From Pseudomonadota bacterium (lineage in GTDB: Bacteria; Pseudomonadota; Gammaproteobacteria; Steroidobacterales; Steroidobacteraceae): a DNA stretch of 64,000 nucleotides. Every line of letters begins with the position of its first letter. Position 1 is the first letter of the stretch. Positions 1 to 9,238 of this stretch are shown here, in pieces. The DNA lies in the NCBI GenBank assembly GCA_018240525.1, contig JAFEFN010000005.1:124001-188000 (forward strand), given 5' to 3'. The notes beneath the pieces were generated by a model that was not told the DNA's origin, searched no databases, and saw only the letters and a program-made list of their open reading frames with translations. The position numbers and the translations under genes are program-made.

Positions 1-2
1 TC

Positions 3-1499
3 TTCGAACACGCGCTCGCCCTGCCGCTGGCGTTCCACGACAAGCAGCACACCGGTCGCCTGCTGCGCACCCTGCACACCGGCAGCAGCAACCTCTTCTA
101 CCTGTGGCTGGCCTTCTTCCGCAGCCACCTGAGCACCCTGATTGCGGTCCTGGTGATGATCCCGCTGGCGTTGCGGATCAACTGGAAGCTCGCGCTGGTC
201 ATGATCCTGCTCATGGGCACCTTCGTGCTCTTCAACACCGTGGTGGTGCGGATCACGGGCAGCGCCCAGCGGCGCGTGGAACAGCTCAACCAGCTGATCT
301 CCGAGCGCGCCGGCGACGTGTTCGGCAACGTGCTCGTGGTGCAGAGCTTCTCGCGCATCGTGAGCGAAGTCGCCGCACTGCGGCAGCTCGTCGGCAAGGT
401 CCTGGCAGCGCAGTACCCGGTGCTGCGCGGCTGGGCCTGGGTCGCGGTCGCCAACCGTGCTGCGAGCACGCTGACCGTCATCGGCATCTTCGCCCTGGGT
501 GTCCAGCTGCATGGCAAGGGGGAGATCAGCGTCGGTGAGATCGTCAGCTTCGTGGGCTTCGCGATGATGATGATCGGCCGCATGGAGCAGCTGGCCGGGT
601 TCATCTCCGAGCTGTTCTTCCAGGGACCCGCCCTGTCCAACTTCTTCGACGTACTCGATGCGCGCGCCGCCACGCAGGATCTGCCCAACGCGCCCCCGCT
701 GCGCGAGGTGCGCGGCGAGGTGGCCTTCGAGAACGTCACCTTCGGCTACGAGACCGGCACCCCGGTCATCAGGAACCTGAGCTTCCGCATACCGCCCGGC
801 AGCACGGTCGCGATCGTCGGGCCCACCGGCGCCGGCAAGACCACGGCGCTCTCGCTCCTCTACCGCGCCTACGACCCGACCAGCGGCCGCATCACGATCG
901 ACGGCACCGACATCCGCACGGTCAGCCTGAGTTCCCTGCGCGACCACATCGCGGTCGTGTTCCAGAATCCCGGCCTGCTCTACCGCACGATCGCGGAGAA
1001 CCTGCGCATCGGCAAGCCGGATGCCACCGATGCCGAACTCGAGGCGGCCGCCGTGGCAGCCGAGGCGCACCACTTCGTGCGCCTCAAGCCCGGTGGCTAC
1101 GGCGCGATGGTCTCGGAGGACGGCAAGTCCCTGTCCGGCGGCGAGCGGCAGCGGCTGTCCATTGCGCGGGCCATGCTCAAGGATGCCCCGATCCTCATCC
1201 TCGATGAGGCCACCAGTGCGCTCGACAACCTCACCGAGGCGCGCGTGCAGCGTGCCCTGTCGAACCTGGTGACCGGCCGCACGACCTTCGTCATCGCCCA
1301 CCGGCTCTCGACGGTGCGCTCGGCCGACATCATCCTGGTGCTCAAGGACGGCAGGCTGATCGAGCAGGGGCGCTATGAGGAACTGGTGCGCCTGGGCGGG
1401 GTGTTCGCCGAGCTGGAGTCGCAGGGCAGGTTCGTGGCGGATGCGAAGGAGCCCGCGCCCGCCGCGCCGAAGGTTGAACTGGCACTTGCGGCACATTAG
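3..1499 (+). CDS. ndvA: Glucan ABC exporter, ATP-binding/permease (NdvA/ChvA-like), 5' partial
   Basis: The reading frame is open to the left window edge, so only the last 498 residues are visible. They hold the end of an ABC transmembrane domain followed by a complete nucleotide-binding domain. Walker A GPTGAGKTT lies near visible residue 273, the LSGGERQR signature near 377, Walker B ILILDEATSALD follows, and the switch histidine is in FVIAHRLST. The stretch from the GRMEQ region to the GKPDATDAEL motif reads like NdvA/ChvA, the inner-membrane exporters of cyclic beta-glucan and related polymers. The Ala/Pro-rich tail is not conserved in the family. The substrate is inferred from similarity only; another lipid or glycan exporter is possible. 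Confidence 0.85.
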   Translation, partial: FEHALALPLAFHDKQHTGRLLRTLHTGSSNLFYLWLAFFRSHLSTLIAVLVMIPLALRINWKLALVMILLMGTFVLFNTVVVRITGSAQRRVEQLNQLISERAGDVFGNVLVVQSFSRIVSEVAALRQLVGKVLAAQYPVLRGWAWVAVANRAASTLTVIGIFALGVQLHGKGEISVGEIVSFVGFAMMMIGRMEQLAGFISELFFQGPALSNFFDVLDARAATQDLPNAPPLREVRGEVAFENVTFGYETGTPVIRNLSFRIPPGSTVAIVGPTGAGKTTALSLLYRAYDPTSGRITIDGTDIRTVSLSSLRDHIAVVFQNPGLLYRTIAENLRIGKPDATDAELEAAAVAAEAHHFVRLKPGGYGAMVSEDGKSLSGGERQRLSIARAMLKDAPILILDEATSALDNLTEARVQRALSNLVTGRTTFVIAHRLSTVRSADIILVLKDGRLIEQGRYEELVRLGGVFAELESQGRFVADAKEPAPAAPKVELALAAH

Positions 1500-1676
1500 G
1501 CCTGCGCCGCATGGGCCGCACGGCGGGCCCTCCCCGAACACCGACCTCGTTCCCGGGCGAGGGGCCCTGCGGGCGCGGCATGAACCCCGCGGCGACCGGC
1601 TTCCACCTACGGAACTCCGGCGGCGAAGTCCTCTCTAGTACGGGACCGTCCGGTGGCAGAAAGGGTGCGGGTTCCC

Positions 1677-2279
1677 ATGCGACGATGTGTGCGGATGATC
1701 GCCCTGTGCGGCATTCTCCTGCCCGTGCTCGCCCGGGGAGGAAGCCCGTGGCTCGAGGAACCCGGTGCCCAGGGCCGGCTCGCCGCGGGCGAGATCCTGG
1801 TGCGCGTGGACCCGGACGGCAAGCACGTGGCCGCCGCGGTCCGCATCCACGCCCCGGCCGAGGTGGTGTGGCGGGTGATCACCGACTGTGAGAACGCTCC
1901 GCGCTTCATGCCCGGCATGAAGGCCTGCCGCCGCCTCGCGGCAGCCCCGGATGGCTCCTGGGAGACCATCGAGCGCGAGTTCAAGTACTCCTGGCTGATG
2001 CCCTCGGCGCACGACATCGTCAGGACCGAGTACCACCCGCCCGAGCGCATCGACTTCCAGCAGGTCAGTGGCGACTTCCGGGATGAGCGCGGCGCCTGGG
2101 TGCTCAGTGCGGCACCGGCCTCAGCGACCACGGTGCTCGAATACGATTTCTACATCGATCTGGGGTTCTGGCTGCCGCATTCGCTCATCCAGCATTCCCT
2201 GCGCAGCGAGTTGCCGGCGGCGATGAAGGCCGTCCGCCAGCGCGCGGAAGCCACCCACCCCCAGCGCGCAGAACCCTGA
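1677..2279 (+). CDS. Exported SRPBCC (START-like/polyketide cyclase) domain protein
   Basis: This 200-residue protein begins with an Arg-rich n-region and a hydrophobic core, MIALCGILLPVLARGG, that looks like a signal peptide. An SRPBCC fold follows. Diagnostic stretches are AAAVRIHAPAEVVWRVITD (first strand and helix), then FMPGMK, and a C-terminal helix ending SELPAAMKAVRQRAE. Proteins of this fold bind lipids or other hydrophobic ligands; the ligand here is unknown. The ATG at 1677 is preceded by GAAAGGG, so it is preferred over an in-frame GTG at 1653 that would add eight residues ahead of the signal peptide. It stands alone after the exporter gene. Confidence 0.75.
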   Translation: MRRCVRMIALCGILLPVLARGGSPWLEEPGAQGRLAAGEILVRVDPDGKHVAAAVRIHAPAEVVWRVITDCENAPRFMPGMKACRRLAAAPDGSWETIEREFKYSWLMPSAHDIVRTEYHPPERIDFQQVSGDFRDERGAWVLSAAPASATTVLEYDFYIDLGFWLPHSLIQHSLRSELPAAMKAVRQRAEATHPQRAEP

Positions 2280-2301
2280 ACGCCGCCCCGGCCGGCGGTT
2301 G

Positions 2302-2320
2302 ACGCCCCTTTTGGGGGCGT
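2302..2320 (+). terminator. GC hairpin after the SRPBCC gene, terminator candidate
   Basis: ACGCCCC (2302-2308) and GGGGCGT (2314-2320) form a 7-bp stem around a T-rich loop, 22 nt after the stop codon. There is no following T-run, so it is a weak candidate or only a transcript-stabilising hairpin. Confidence 0.35.
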
Positions 2321-2435
2321 TATGTGCAGCCCGCCCCACCGTCCACCACCCCCTGCGGACCGTCCGTCGGCTGCCCGGCCGAGTGTGATGCATTCCCGGT
2401 TTGGCCACGTTCTGGCTCCAGTACATTGCCGCCCC

Positions 2436-2984
2436 ATGAATCGGCAAAAAGGTTTCACGCTCACGGAGATGATGGTCGTCTCGGCCATCGTCGCCATCCT
2501 GCTGGCGATCGGCGTGCCCTCGTACCGCTACGTGGGCAACCAGAACCGCATGTCCGGGGAGATCAACAGCCTCTCCGGCGACCTGCAGTTCGCCCGCTCC
2601 GAGGCGCTACGCGAGGGTCAGCCGGTCACCGTCTGCGTGTCGACCAGCGGCACCGGCTGCACCGGCGGCACCACCTGGTCCGCAGGCTGGATCGTGTATT
2701 CGAATCCCACCTCGGCCGCCAATCCGCTGTCCATCGCCAACGTGCTGAGGATCAAGACCGCCTTCAGCGTGCCGATGGTGCCGGACACGATGAGCGCCAA
2801 CAACGGCGTGAGCAGCGTGACCTTCAACCGCGAGGGCTTCGCCTCCACGGCCGCGGGCTTCAACACCACCAAGTTCACCCTCACCGAACAGACCGGCAGC
2901 AACAGCTACACCCGCTGCCTGTTGCTCGGACCGGTCGGCTCGCTGACCACCCAAACCCGCGCAATCACCCCGGCGACCTGCTGA
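2436..2984 (+). CDS. fimT: FimT/GspH-type minor pseudopilin of the type IV pilus
   Basis: This 182-residue pre-pilin has the short leader MNRQKG, cleaved before Phe7, with Glu at mature position +5 (GFTLTE), and a hydrophobic N-terminal helix. The pattern QFARSEALREGQPVTVCVS is typical of FimT/GspH. A Cys pair near the middle and two Cys near the end may form disulfides. The ATG at 2436 places the PilD cleavage site six residues in; an earlier in-frame start at 2322 would add a meaningless Pro-rich extension. It is the first gene of a tightly overlapping minor pilin operon and overlaps pilV by one base. In related bacteria the minor pilins prime pilus assembly. Confidence 0.9.
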   Translation: MNRQKGFTLTEMMVVSAIVAILLAIGVPSYRYVGNQNRMSGEINSLSGDLQFARSEALREGQPVTVCVSTSGTGCTGGTTWSAGWIVYSNPTSAANPLSIANVLRIKTAFSVPMVPDTMSANNGVSSVTFNREGFASTAAGFNTTKFTLTEQTGSNSYTRCLLLGPVGSLTTQTRAITPATC

Positions 2985-3601
2985 TGAACACACCCATCAC
3001 CTGCAAGGGCACGCGCGGCTTCAGCCTCGTGGAAGTCATGGTGGCGCTGGTCGTCATCTGCGTCGGCCTCCTCGGCATCGCCAAGATGCAGGCGCTGTCG
3101 ATGTCCAGCTCGAGCGTCTCGCGCCAGCGCTCGCTGGCGGCGATCGAGGCGGCGGGCATCGCCTCGGCCATGCGTGCCAACCGCAACTACTGGGCCACCG
3201 GCCCGGCGGCGGCCCCCGGATTCTTCGTGACCTACTCGGCCGCCACCGCGCTCTTCACCTCCAGCGATGCCGCGCTGGCCGCCGCCGCCAACGCCCCGGG
3301 GGCCGCGACCTCCTGCAACGGCGTGGCGGGCGTGGCGGCCAAGTGTCCGCTCGCGGTCAACCTGGCGGCCGCCGACCTGGCGGCCTGGGTGGCCTCGGTG
3401 AACGGCGTGCTGCCCAACTCCACCTCGACGATCAACTGCGGCGTGCCGCTCGGCACCCTGCTCCCGCCGAGCTGCACCGTGTTCATGACCTGGAACGAGA
3501 CCTCGGTGGCGATGACCAGCAACGAGGCCACCCAGGAAGCCGCCGCGCAGGGCGCGGCCTCGTTCGAGAAGCCCCAATACCAGCTGTACGTGGAACCATG
3601 A
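2984..3601 (+). CDS. pilV: Type IV pilus minor pilin PilV
   Basis: This 205-residue pre-pilin has its cleavage site after Gly12 (RGFSLVEVMVALVVI) and Glu17 at mature +5. The early hydrophobic helix with GLLGIAKMQ followed by RSLAAIEAAGIASAMRAN is characteristic of PilV. The ATG overlaps the fimT stop by one base, and the stop overlaps the pilW start, indicating translational coupling. The middle is Ala-rich and carries two Cys pairs. In Pseudomonas-type systems PilV, with PilW, PilX and FimT/FimU, forms the tip-priming complex that connects to PilY1. Confidence 0.92.
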   Translation: MNTPITCKGTRGFSLVEVMVALVVICVGLLGIAKMQALSMSSSSVSRQRSLAAIEAAGIASAMRANRNYWATGPAAAPGFFVTYSAATALFTSSDAALAAAANAPGAATSCNGVAGVAAKCPLAVNLAAADLAAWVASVNGVLPNSTSTINCGVPLGTLLPPSCTVFMTWNETSVAMTSNEATQEAAAQGAASFEKPQYQLYVEP

Positions 3602-4368
3602 ACGCCCGACATCCCACCTTCCTCCCGCAGCGCTCGCGCGGCTTCACGCTGGTCGAGCTGATGGTCACCATCGCCATCGCCCTGTTCCTGATGGGGGGGC
3701 TGGCGCGCATCGTCCAGAACATGCGCGCCTCCTACGGCAACCAGCAGAACATGGCGCAGCTGCAGGACGTGCAGCGCTTCGCCATGACGGTCCTCACAGA
3801 CGTGGTGCAGTCGGCCGGCTACTTCCCCACCCCGAATGCACAGACCCTGCAGACGGCCCTGCCGGCCGCCGCCCCCTTCGTGGTCGGCCAGTCCCTCTAC
3901 GGAGTCGTGGCCGCGGGCGCGCCGGACACCCTGCAGGTGCGCTACCGCACCGTGGCCAACGACGGGGTCATCCTCTGCGACGGCAGCGCCAACACCGCGA
4001 CCGCCGCCCCGGGCAAGACCTTCACGAACGTCTTCACGGTCGTGCCCCCGGTCGGGACGACGCCCGGGCGGCTGTGGTGCACGGTCAACAACGGCGGACC
4101 GGCTGCACCCGGGGTGACCCTCGCCGAGGGCGTGACCAACATGGTGGTGTGGTACGGGGTCAAGCGCACGACGCCGGTGACCGTGGACTACAACGTCGAC
4201 ACCTACCTGCGCGCCAACAACATGTCGGCGACCGACTGGCAGAACGTCACCTCGGTCAAGGTGGTCCTCACCTTCACCAACCCGCTGTTCGGCCAGGGCA
4301 CGCAGCCGGCCACCCTCAACTTCGAGCGCGTCATCCCGGTCATGGGACGCGCGGGCATCCACTCATGA
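3598..4368 (+). CDS. pilW: Type IV pilus assembly minor pilin PilW
   Basis: This 256-residue pre-pilin has its cleavage site after Gly15 (RGFTLVELMVTIAIALFLMGG) and Glu20 at mature +5. The segment DVQRFAMTVLTDVVQSAGYF is the typical PilW motif following the helix. The ATG overlaps the pilV stop by four bases and the stop overlaps pilX by four. It is a predicted inner-membrane protein before incorporation into the pilus base or tip. No anomalies were seen. Confidence 0.92.
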   Translation: MNARHPTFLPQRSRGFTLVELMVTIAIALFLMGGLARIVQNMRASYGNQQNMAQLQDVQRFAMTVLTDVVQSAGYFPTPNAQTLQTALPAAAPFVVGQSLYGVVAAGAPDTLQVRYRTVANDGVILCDGSANTATAAPGKTFTNVFTVVPPVGTTPGRLWCTVNNGGPAAPGVTLAEGVTNMVVWYGVKRTTPVTVDYNVDTYLRANNMSATDWQNVTSVKVVLTFTNPLFGQGTQPATLNFERVIPVMGRAGIHS

Positions 4369-4967
4369 GAACGTACCCTGGCAATTCGGGCGCCCAGCGC
4401 GGCATGGCGCTGCTGTCGAGCCTGCTGCTGCTGATGGTCATCACCCTGATGGCGCTGGCCATGTTCAAGGGCACCGGCACGCAGGAAAAGATCGCCGGCA
4501 ACCTGCGCGAGAAGGACCGCGCGCTGCACTCGGCCGAGTCGGCCCAGCAGTACGGGGAGTGGTGGCTCCTGCAGGGCAGCAACGTGGCCGTGGGTCCGGT
4601 CACCTGCAACCCGGGCGACGTGGAGGTGGCGGTGAACTCCAACTCCACCATCGGCCAGATCTGCGCGATCGGCCAGACCGTGCAGGCCATGTTCGGGGCG
4701 ACCAACTACCTGGACCCCAACAACTGGACCGCCCGCATCGAGTACCAGCCCCAGGGCATGGTGTTCAGCGGCCACGGCGCCAACAACGACATCGCTTACG
4801 CCCGCACCCCGGCGTTCTTCGTCTCCGACCTGGGCCTGGCCGCCGATGGCGCCGGCGAGGCCTACCAGATCGCCGCCTACGGGTACGGCGGATCTCTCAG
4901 TTCTGTTGCAATCGTCGAAAGCGTTTACGAGGTCCAGCAGGGCGTCGTCAACAGAGGTGGCTTGTGA
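4365..4967 (+). CDS. pilX: Type IV pilus assembly protein PilX
   Basis: This 200-residue protein has a leader ending QRG, then MALLSSLLLLMVITLMALAM. As usual for PilX, the mature +5 residue is not Glu (Ser here). The segment EKIAGNLREKDRALHSAESA is the family signature, where the helix runs into the globular domain. The C-terminal YGYGGSLSSVAIVESVYEVQ is also typical. It overlaps pilW by four bases and pilY1 by one, consistent with one operon for the minor pilin complex. Confidence 0.9.
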   Translation: MRTYPGNSGAQRGMALLSSLLLLMVITLMALAMFKGTGTQEKIAGNLREKDRALHSAESAQQYGEWWLLQGSNVAVGPVTCNPGDVEVAVNSNSTIGQICAIGQTVQAMFGATNYLDPNNWTARIEYQPQGMVFSGHGANNDIAYARTPAFFVSDLGLAADGAGEAYQIAAYGYGGSLSSVAIVESVYEVQQGVVNRGGL

Positions 4968-7900
4968 TGAATCTCAACAAATGGACTTCCCTGGTCAGCC
5001 TCGCGGCCCTCGCCGTGATCGCCGTGCCGCGCGCCGCGCTGGCACAGAGCGTGGCCGAGGACTTCACCGGCTCGACCACGACCAACAGCTGGTACTCCTT
5101 CAACGGCGCCTGCCTCACCGCCGGCACCGGGCCTGCCACCTCCCCGGGCTCGCCCCCCGGCTGCACCTACATCCGCAACAACCCCAAGCCGCTGGGCTAC
5201 GGCGCCGAGACCCTGGTGGGCGGCTATGCGGGCGTGGCCGGCGGCACCACCCAGACCCTGCCCGACCCGGTCGGCAACGGCGCGCTGCGCTTCACCAACG
5301 GCTACCCGAACGGCAACAACGAGAGCGGCGCCATCGTCTCCTCCACCCCCTTCCCCACCGGGCAGGGCGTCTCGATCACCTTCAAGACCGTCACCTACCG
5401 GGGTGACTCCGGCTCGATCGGCAATGGCTTCACCTTCAACGACGGGGCGGACGGCATCAGCTTCTTCCTGATGGACGCCACCCAGTCGCCGAACATCGGC
5501 TCCTACGGTGGTAGCTTGGGCTACTCCTGCTCGAACTCGAACTCGCCCTACACCGGCATGGTCGGCGCCTACGTCGGCCTGGGCATCGACGAGTACGGCA
5601 ACTTCCTCAACGGCGTGAACCTCATGCCCGGCTACACCGGCAGCAACTCGGCCGGCGGCGACAACAGCGCGCTCGGCTACGGCCGGCACCCGAACCGCAT
5701 CGGCATGCGCGGCGCGGGCAACGTCGCCTGGCCCTGGCTGTACTCCAACTACTACCTGAGCGCCTACCCGGCCACGATCTTCACCACCGCGCAGCAGAAT
5801 GCGGCGGTGCAGGCGACCTGCAAGACCGGCATCGTCGCCGACCCGGTCAACCCGTCCAACGCGCTGCTGGTGGGCGGGGCCAAGGTCTCCGTGCTCGACT
5901 ACGCCCCCATCCCCAATGCGTACGTGGAGCTGCCCTCGAGCACCAAGATCGCCAACGAGTCGGCCATCAGCCGCAAGGACGGCGTGCCGATCTTCTACTC
6001 GCTGCGCATCACCGGGGACGGCCGCCTGAGCCTCTCGTACAGCATCAACGGCGGCGCCTACCAGAAGGTCATCACCGGGCAGAGCATCACCGCCTCCAAC
6101 GGCCCGCTGCCGGCGAACTTCCTGTTCGGCTTCGCCGGCTCGACCGGTGGCAGCACCAACATCCACGAGATCCTGTGCTTCAAGGCCGACCCCGCCACCA
6201 CCGCCTCGGGCTCCGCCGGCGCGAGCGAGAAGCAGTCGGCGAAGCTGGAGACCGGCGCGCAGGCCTACTTCGCCTTCTACAACCCCAGCACCTGGAGCGG
6301 CCGCGTGACCGCCAGCGGCCTGGGCCTGGACACCTACGGCAACGTCATCATCGCGGCCACCCCGAACTGGGATGCGGCCTGCACGCTCTCGGGCATCGCT
6401 GCGACCAGCACCTGCCCGACCACGGGCGTGGCCGGACCGGTGGCGGCCTACCCGACCGCACCCAACCGCAACATCCTCTCCTGGAGCGGCACGAGCGGCA
6501 TCCCGTTCCTCTACGGGAGCCTCACCTCCTCGCCCTCGGGCGGCCAGCAGGCGGTCATCAACTCCGGCGACGTGAGCCCGCTGCCGGCCTGTAACGCGAG
6601 CACGGCCTACACGACCGACCAGCGGGTCAACTACCTGCGCGGCGACCAGAGCTGCGAGCTCAACTCCAGCGGCGTCGGTCGCTTCCGCGCCCGCACCGAC
6701 CTGCTGGGCGACATCGTCGACTCGAGCCCGACCTGGGTCGGCCCGCCGATCGCCCCCTATGCGGTCACCTGGGTGGACCGGCTGCGCACTGCGACCATGC
6801 CGGAGGCTGCCGGCACCGCGCAGACCTATGCCTCGTACATCAACGCCGCCCAGACGCGCATGAACGTCGTCTACGTCGGCGCCAACGACGGCCTGCTGCA
6901 CGGCTTCCGCAGCGGCTACTACGATGCCAACGGCAACTTCGTGGCCACGGGCAACGACGGCGCCGAAGTGCTCGCCTACCTGCCCGGCTCGCTGATGGGC
7001 AGCATCCACCAGAGCACGACCAACCTGGACTTCCCCAACATCCAGTACGGCCACAACTTCTACGTGGACGCCACCCCCGGCACGGGCGACGTGTTCTACG
7101 GCGGCACCTGGCACACCTGGCTGGTCGGCGGCCTCGGCATCGGCGGCCAGGCCATCTACGCGCTCGATGTGAGCACGCCCTCGGGCTTCGCGCAGACCTC
7201 GGCGGCCGCCAGCGCGATCGTCAAGGGGGAGTGGAACAACACCAGCATCACCTGCGTGAACAGCTCCACCTGCGGCACGAACCTCGGCTACACCTTCGGC
7301 ACGCCGCAGCTGCGGCGCCTGCACGATGGCAAGTGGGCGGCGATCTTCGGCAACGGCTTCAACAGCAGCAGCGGCGATGGCGGCATCTTCATCATGACGA
7401 TCGACCCCACCACCGCGGCCCTGAGCTTCTACTACCTGAGCACCGGCACGACCGGCGGCAGCAACGGCATCGCCTTCGCCTCGCCGGCGGACCTGGACGG
7501 TGACCACATCACCGACTACGTCTACGCCGGTGACCTGCAGGGCAGCGTGTGGCGCTTTGACCTCACGTCCGCCTCCGAAAGCACCTGGACCTCGACGGCC
7601 CCGGTCAAGCTGTACAAGGGCAGCGCCGCGCAACCGATCACGACCGCGCTCGTGCTCGCCTCGGGCGCGGCCAGCACCGGCTCGCTGCAGCAGCTGATGG
7701 TGCTGTTCGGCACCGGCCAGAAGGTCAACCTCACGGCCACCACGCCGACCACGTACAGCAGCGGCACTCAGACCCTGTACGGGGTCTGGGACTGGAACAT
7801 GGCCAGCTGGAACAGCCAGTCGGCGGCGACCTACGCCAGCCTGACGACGACGCAGGCCGGCACCCTCGGGCTGACCGCCTCGAACGTGCAGAAGACGAAC

Positions 7901-8458
7901 CTGCAGGGCCAGACCGTGACCATCAACGCGACGACGCTCAACCGCGACATCGCCAACAACGCGACGCCCTGCTGGGCCAACACCGCCGGCTGCACCACCT
8001 CGAGCACCGCCAAGTTCGGCTGGTACATCGACCTGCCGGGCACCCAGGAGCAGGTGATCTACAGCCCCGAGCTCGTGGCGCAGGCGCTCACGGTCAACAC
8101 CATCGTGCCGGCGCTCAATGCCCCGACCTCGTGCAACAACCTCGCCGACACCGGCTACACCTACGTGGTGTCCGCGCTCACCGGCGCGGCCTTCACCCAG
8201 GTGTTCCTGCCGCCGAGCGAGGCCGCCAACCCGAACGTCAACACCAACCCGCGCTACACCGACACGAACGCGATCGCGATGCAGACCAACGCGACCGGCA
8301 GCTCCTTCATCACCGGCAACAACGCCGGCACGAAGTTCCTCGTGTACGAGACCAACCAGACACAGGTCAACGGCGCGGGCATCCTGGGCGGCACGCTCGG
8401 CCTGAACCTGCCCACCAACACCACCGGCAAGCGTGTCAGCTGGATCCAGCGGCGCTGA
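4967..8458 (+). CDS. pilY1: PilY1-type pilus tip adhesin with an N-terminal lectin-like domain
   Basis: This is a 1163-residue secreted protein with a Sec signal peptide (MNLNKWTSLVSLAALAVIAV, Ala-x-Ala near residue 26). The C-terminal half is the PilY1 beta-propeller. DLDGDHITD at residues 842-850, followed by YVYAGDLQGSVWRFDL, is the calcium-binding motif that controls pilus retraction in Pseudomonas PilY1. The N-terminal half lacks a von Willebrand A DxSxS motif. Instead, DGISFFL near residue 161, GGSLGY and GLGIDEYGNF near 206 resemble an L-type lectin fold. The ATG overlaps the pilX stop; an alternative GTG lies one codon earlier. The likely role is tip adhesin and assembly factor, carried by the minor pilins encoded upstream. 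Confidence 0.9.
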   Translation: MNLNKWTSLVSLAALAVIAVPRAALAQSVAEDFTGSTTTNSWYSFNGACLTAGTGPATSPGSPPGCTYIRNNPKPLGYGAETLVGGYAGVAGGTTQTLPDPVGNGALRFTNGYPNGNNESGAIVSSTPFPTGQGVSITFKTVTYRGDSGSIGNGFTFNDGADGISFFLMDATQSPNIGSYGGSLGYSCSNSNSPYTGMVGAYVGLGIDEYGNFLNGVNLMPGYTGSNSAGGDNSALGYGRHPNRIGMRGAGNVAWPWLYSNYYLSAYPATIFTTAQQNAAVQATCKTGIVADPVNPSNALLVGGAKVSVLDYAPIPNAYVELPSSTKIANESAISRKDGVPIFYSLRITGDGRLSLSYSINGGAYQKVITGQSITASNGPLPANFLFGFAGSTGGSTNIHEILCFKADPATTASGSAGASEKQSAKLETGAQAYFAFYNPSTWSGRVTASGLGLDTYGNVIIAATPNWDAACTLSGIAATSTCPTTGVAGPVAAYPTAPNRNILSWSGTSGIPFLYGSLTSSPSGGQQAVINSGDVSPLPACNASTAYTTDQRVNYLRGDQSCELNSSGVGRFRARTDLLGDIVDSSPTWVGPPIAPYAVTWVDRLRTATMPEAAGTAQTYASYINAAQTRMNVVYVGANDGLLHGFRSGYYDANGNFVATGNDGAEVLAYLPGSLMGSIHQSTTNLDFPNIQYGHNFYVDATPGTGDVFYGGTWHTWLVGGLGIGGQAIYALDVSTPSGFAQTSAAASAIVKGEWNNTSITCVNSSTCGTNLGYTFGTPQLRRLHDGKWAAIFGNGFNSSSGDGGIFIMTIDPTTAALSFYYLSTGTTGGSNGIAFASPADLDGDHITDYVYAGDLQGSVWRFDLTSASESTWTSTAPVKLYKGSAAQPITTALVLASGAASTGSLQQLMVLFGTGQKVNLTATTPTTYSSGTQTLYGVWDWNMASWNSQSAATYASLTTTQAGTLGLTASNVQKTNLQGQTVTINATTLNRDIANNATPCWANTAGCTTSSTAKFGWYIDLPGTQEQVIYSPELVAQALTVNTIVPALNAPTSCNNLADTGYTYVVSALTGAAFTQVFLPPSEAANPNVNTNPRYTDTNAIAMQTNATGSSFITGNNAGTKFLVYETNQTQVNGAGILGGTLGLNLPTNTTGKRVSWIQRR

Positions 8459-8480
8459 TCAAAGGAAACCGAGGCACCCT

Positions 8481-8972
8481 ATGACCCCGCGCACCCTGCA
8501 GCGACTGACCCGCGGCTTCACGCTGGTGGAACTGATGATCGTCGTGGTCATCGCCAGCATCCTGCTGTCGGTGGCCGTGCCCTCCTACATCACCTCGATG
8601 CGCAAGTCGCGGCGCTCGGATGCCAAGACGGCGCTGCTGGACCTGGCTGGGCGCGAGGAGCGCTACCTCAGCACCAATCCGGCGGGCTACTCGAACACGC
8701 CGGCCGACCTGGGCCTGGCGGGGATCGGCGTCGCCAACCCGATCGGCACCAGCCAGTACTATTACATCTCCGCTATCTGCGTCACCGCCGCGGGTGCGGC
8801 CAGCGCCTGTCCGCCGAGCACGCTCTCGGGGCCCTCCTTCCTGATCACCGTGCTGCCGATGGCCGGGACCACCCAGGCGGGCGACACGCAGTGCACCAGC
8901 TTCTCGGTGGACTCGGGCGGTCGGCAGTTCTCCACCGGCACCCTGGCCACCGCGCAGTGCTGGTCGAACTGA
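8481..8972 (+). CDS. pilE: PilE-type type IV pilin
   Basis: This 163-residue pre-pilin has its cleavage site after Gly12 (RGFTLVELMIVVVIASILL) and Glu17 at mature +5. SYITSMRKSRRSDAKTALLDLAGREERYLSTN is the standard PilE helix, read here as two adjoining motifs. Four Cys in the C-terminal half could form disulfides. AAAGGAAACCGAGG precedes the ATG. It closes the fimT-pilV-pilW-pilX-pilY1-pilE cluster, as in Xanthomonas and Pseudomonas, where PilE is a minor pilin rather than the major subunit PilA. Confidence 0.9.
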   Translation: MTPRTLQRLTRGFTLVELMIVVVIASILLSVAVPSYITSMRKSRRSDAKTALLDLAGREERYLSTNPAGYSNTPADLGLAGIGVANPIGTSQYYYISAICVTAAGAASACPPSTLSGPSFLITVLPMAGTTQAGDTQCTSFSVDSGGRQFSTGTLATAQCWSN

Positions 8973-9111
8973 GCCCGGCCGCAGGGCGTCTTTCAGCTTC
9001 TTAATCAGCCGTTTAAGACGACAACCTCACGTAATACGGAGCCCGCCCGCGGCGGCGAGCGCTGCCGGCGGCGGCACGCACCGTGACTTGCGCGCACGCG
9101 CGGCCGGTGAT

Positions 9112-9146
9112 TTGACATTTTTATTCCCTAGAGTCTGAGCTATATT
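9112..9146 (+). promoter_or_regulatory. AT-rich promoter candidate upstream of the 9239 gene
   Basis: A perfect TTGACA (9112-9117) and a TATATT (9141-9146) stand out in otherwise very GC-rich DNA. The 23-nt spacing is too long for a standard sigma-70 promoter, so only one of the boxes may be in use. The 266-nt gap after pilE contains nothing else recognisable. Confidence 0.3.
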
Positions 9147-9238
9147 TCCCTCCTAGCCGCTTGAGCGCGCTTGGATTCTCTCACCCGGACAACAAGAACT
9201 AGCCACGCCGCTCCACGCAGGCGTTACCGAGGTAGACG

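Noticed and set aside
2412..2430. Sigma-54-like promoter (TGGCTCC...TTGCC) upstream of fimT
   Set aside because: The GG-to-GC spacing is 12 bases instead of the required 10.
4925..7633. 902-codon minus-strand open frame antisense to pilY1
   Set aside because: Composition is typical of a GC-driven shadow; pilY1 has a signal peptide and calcium motif on the other strand.
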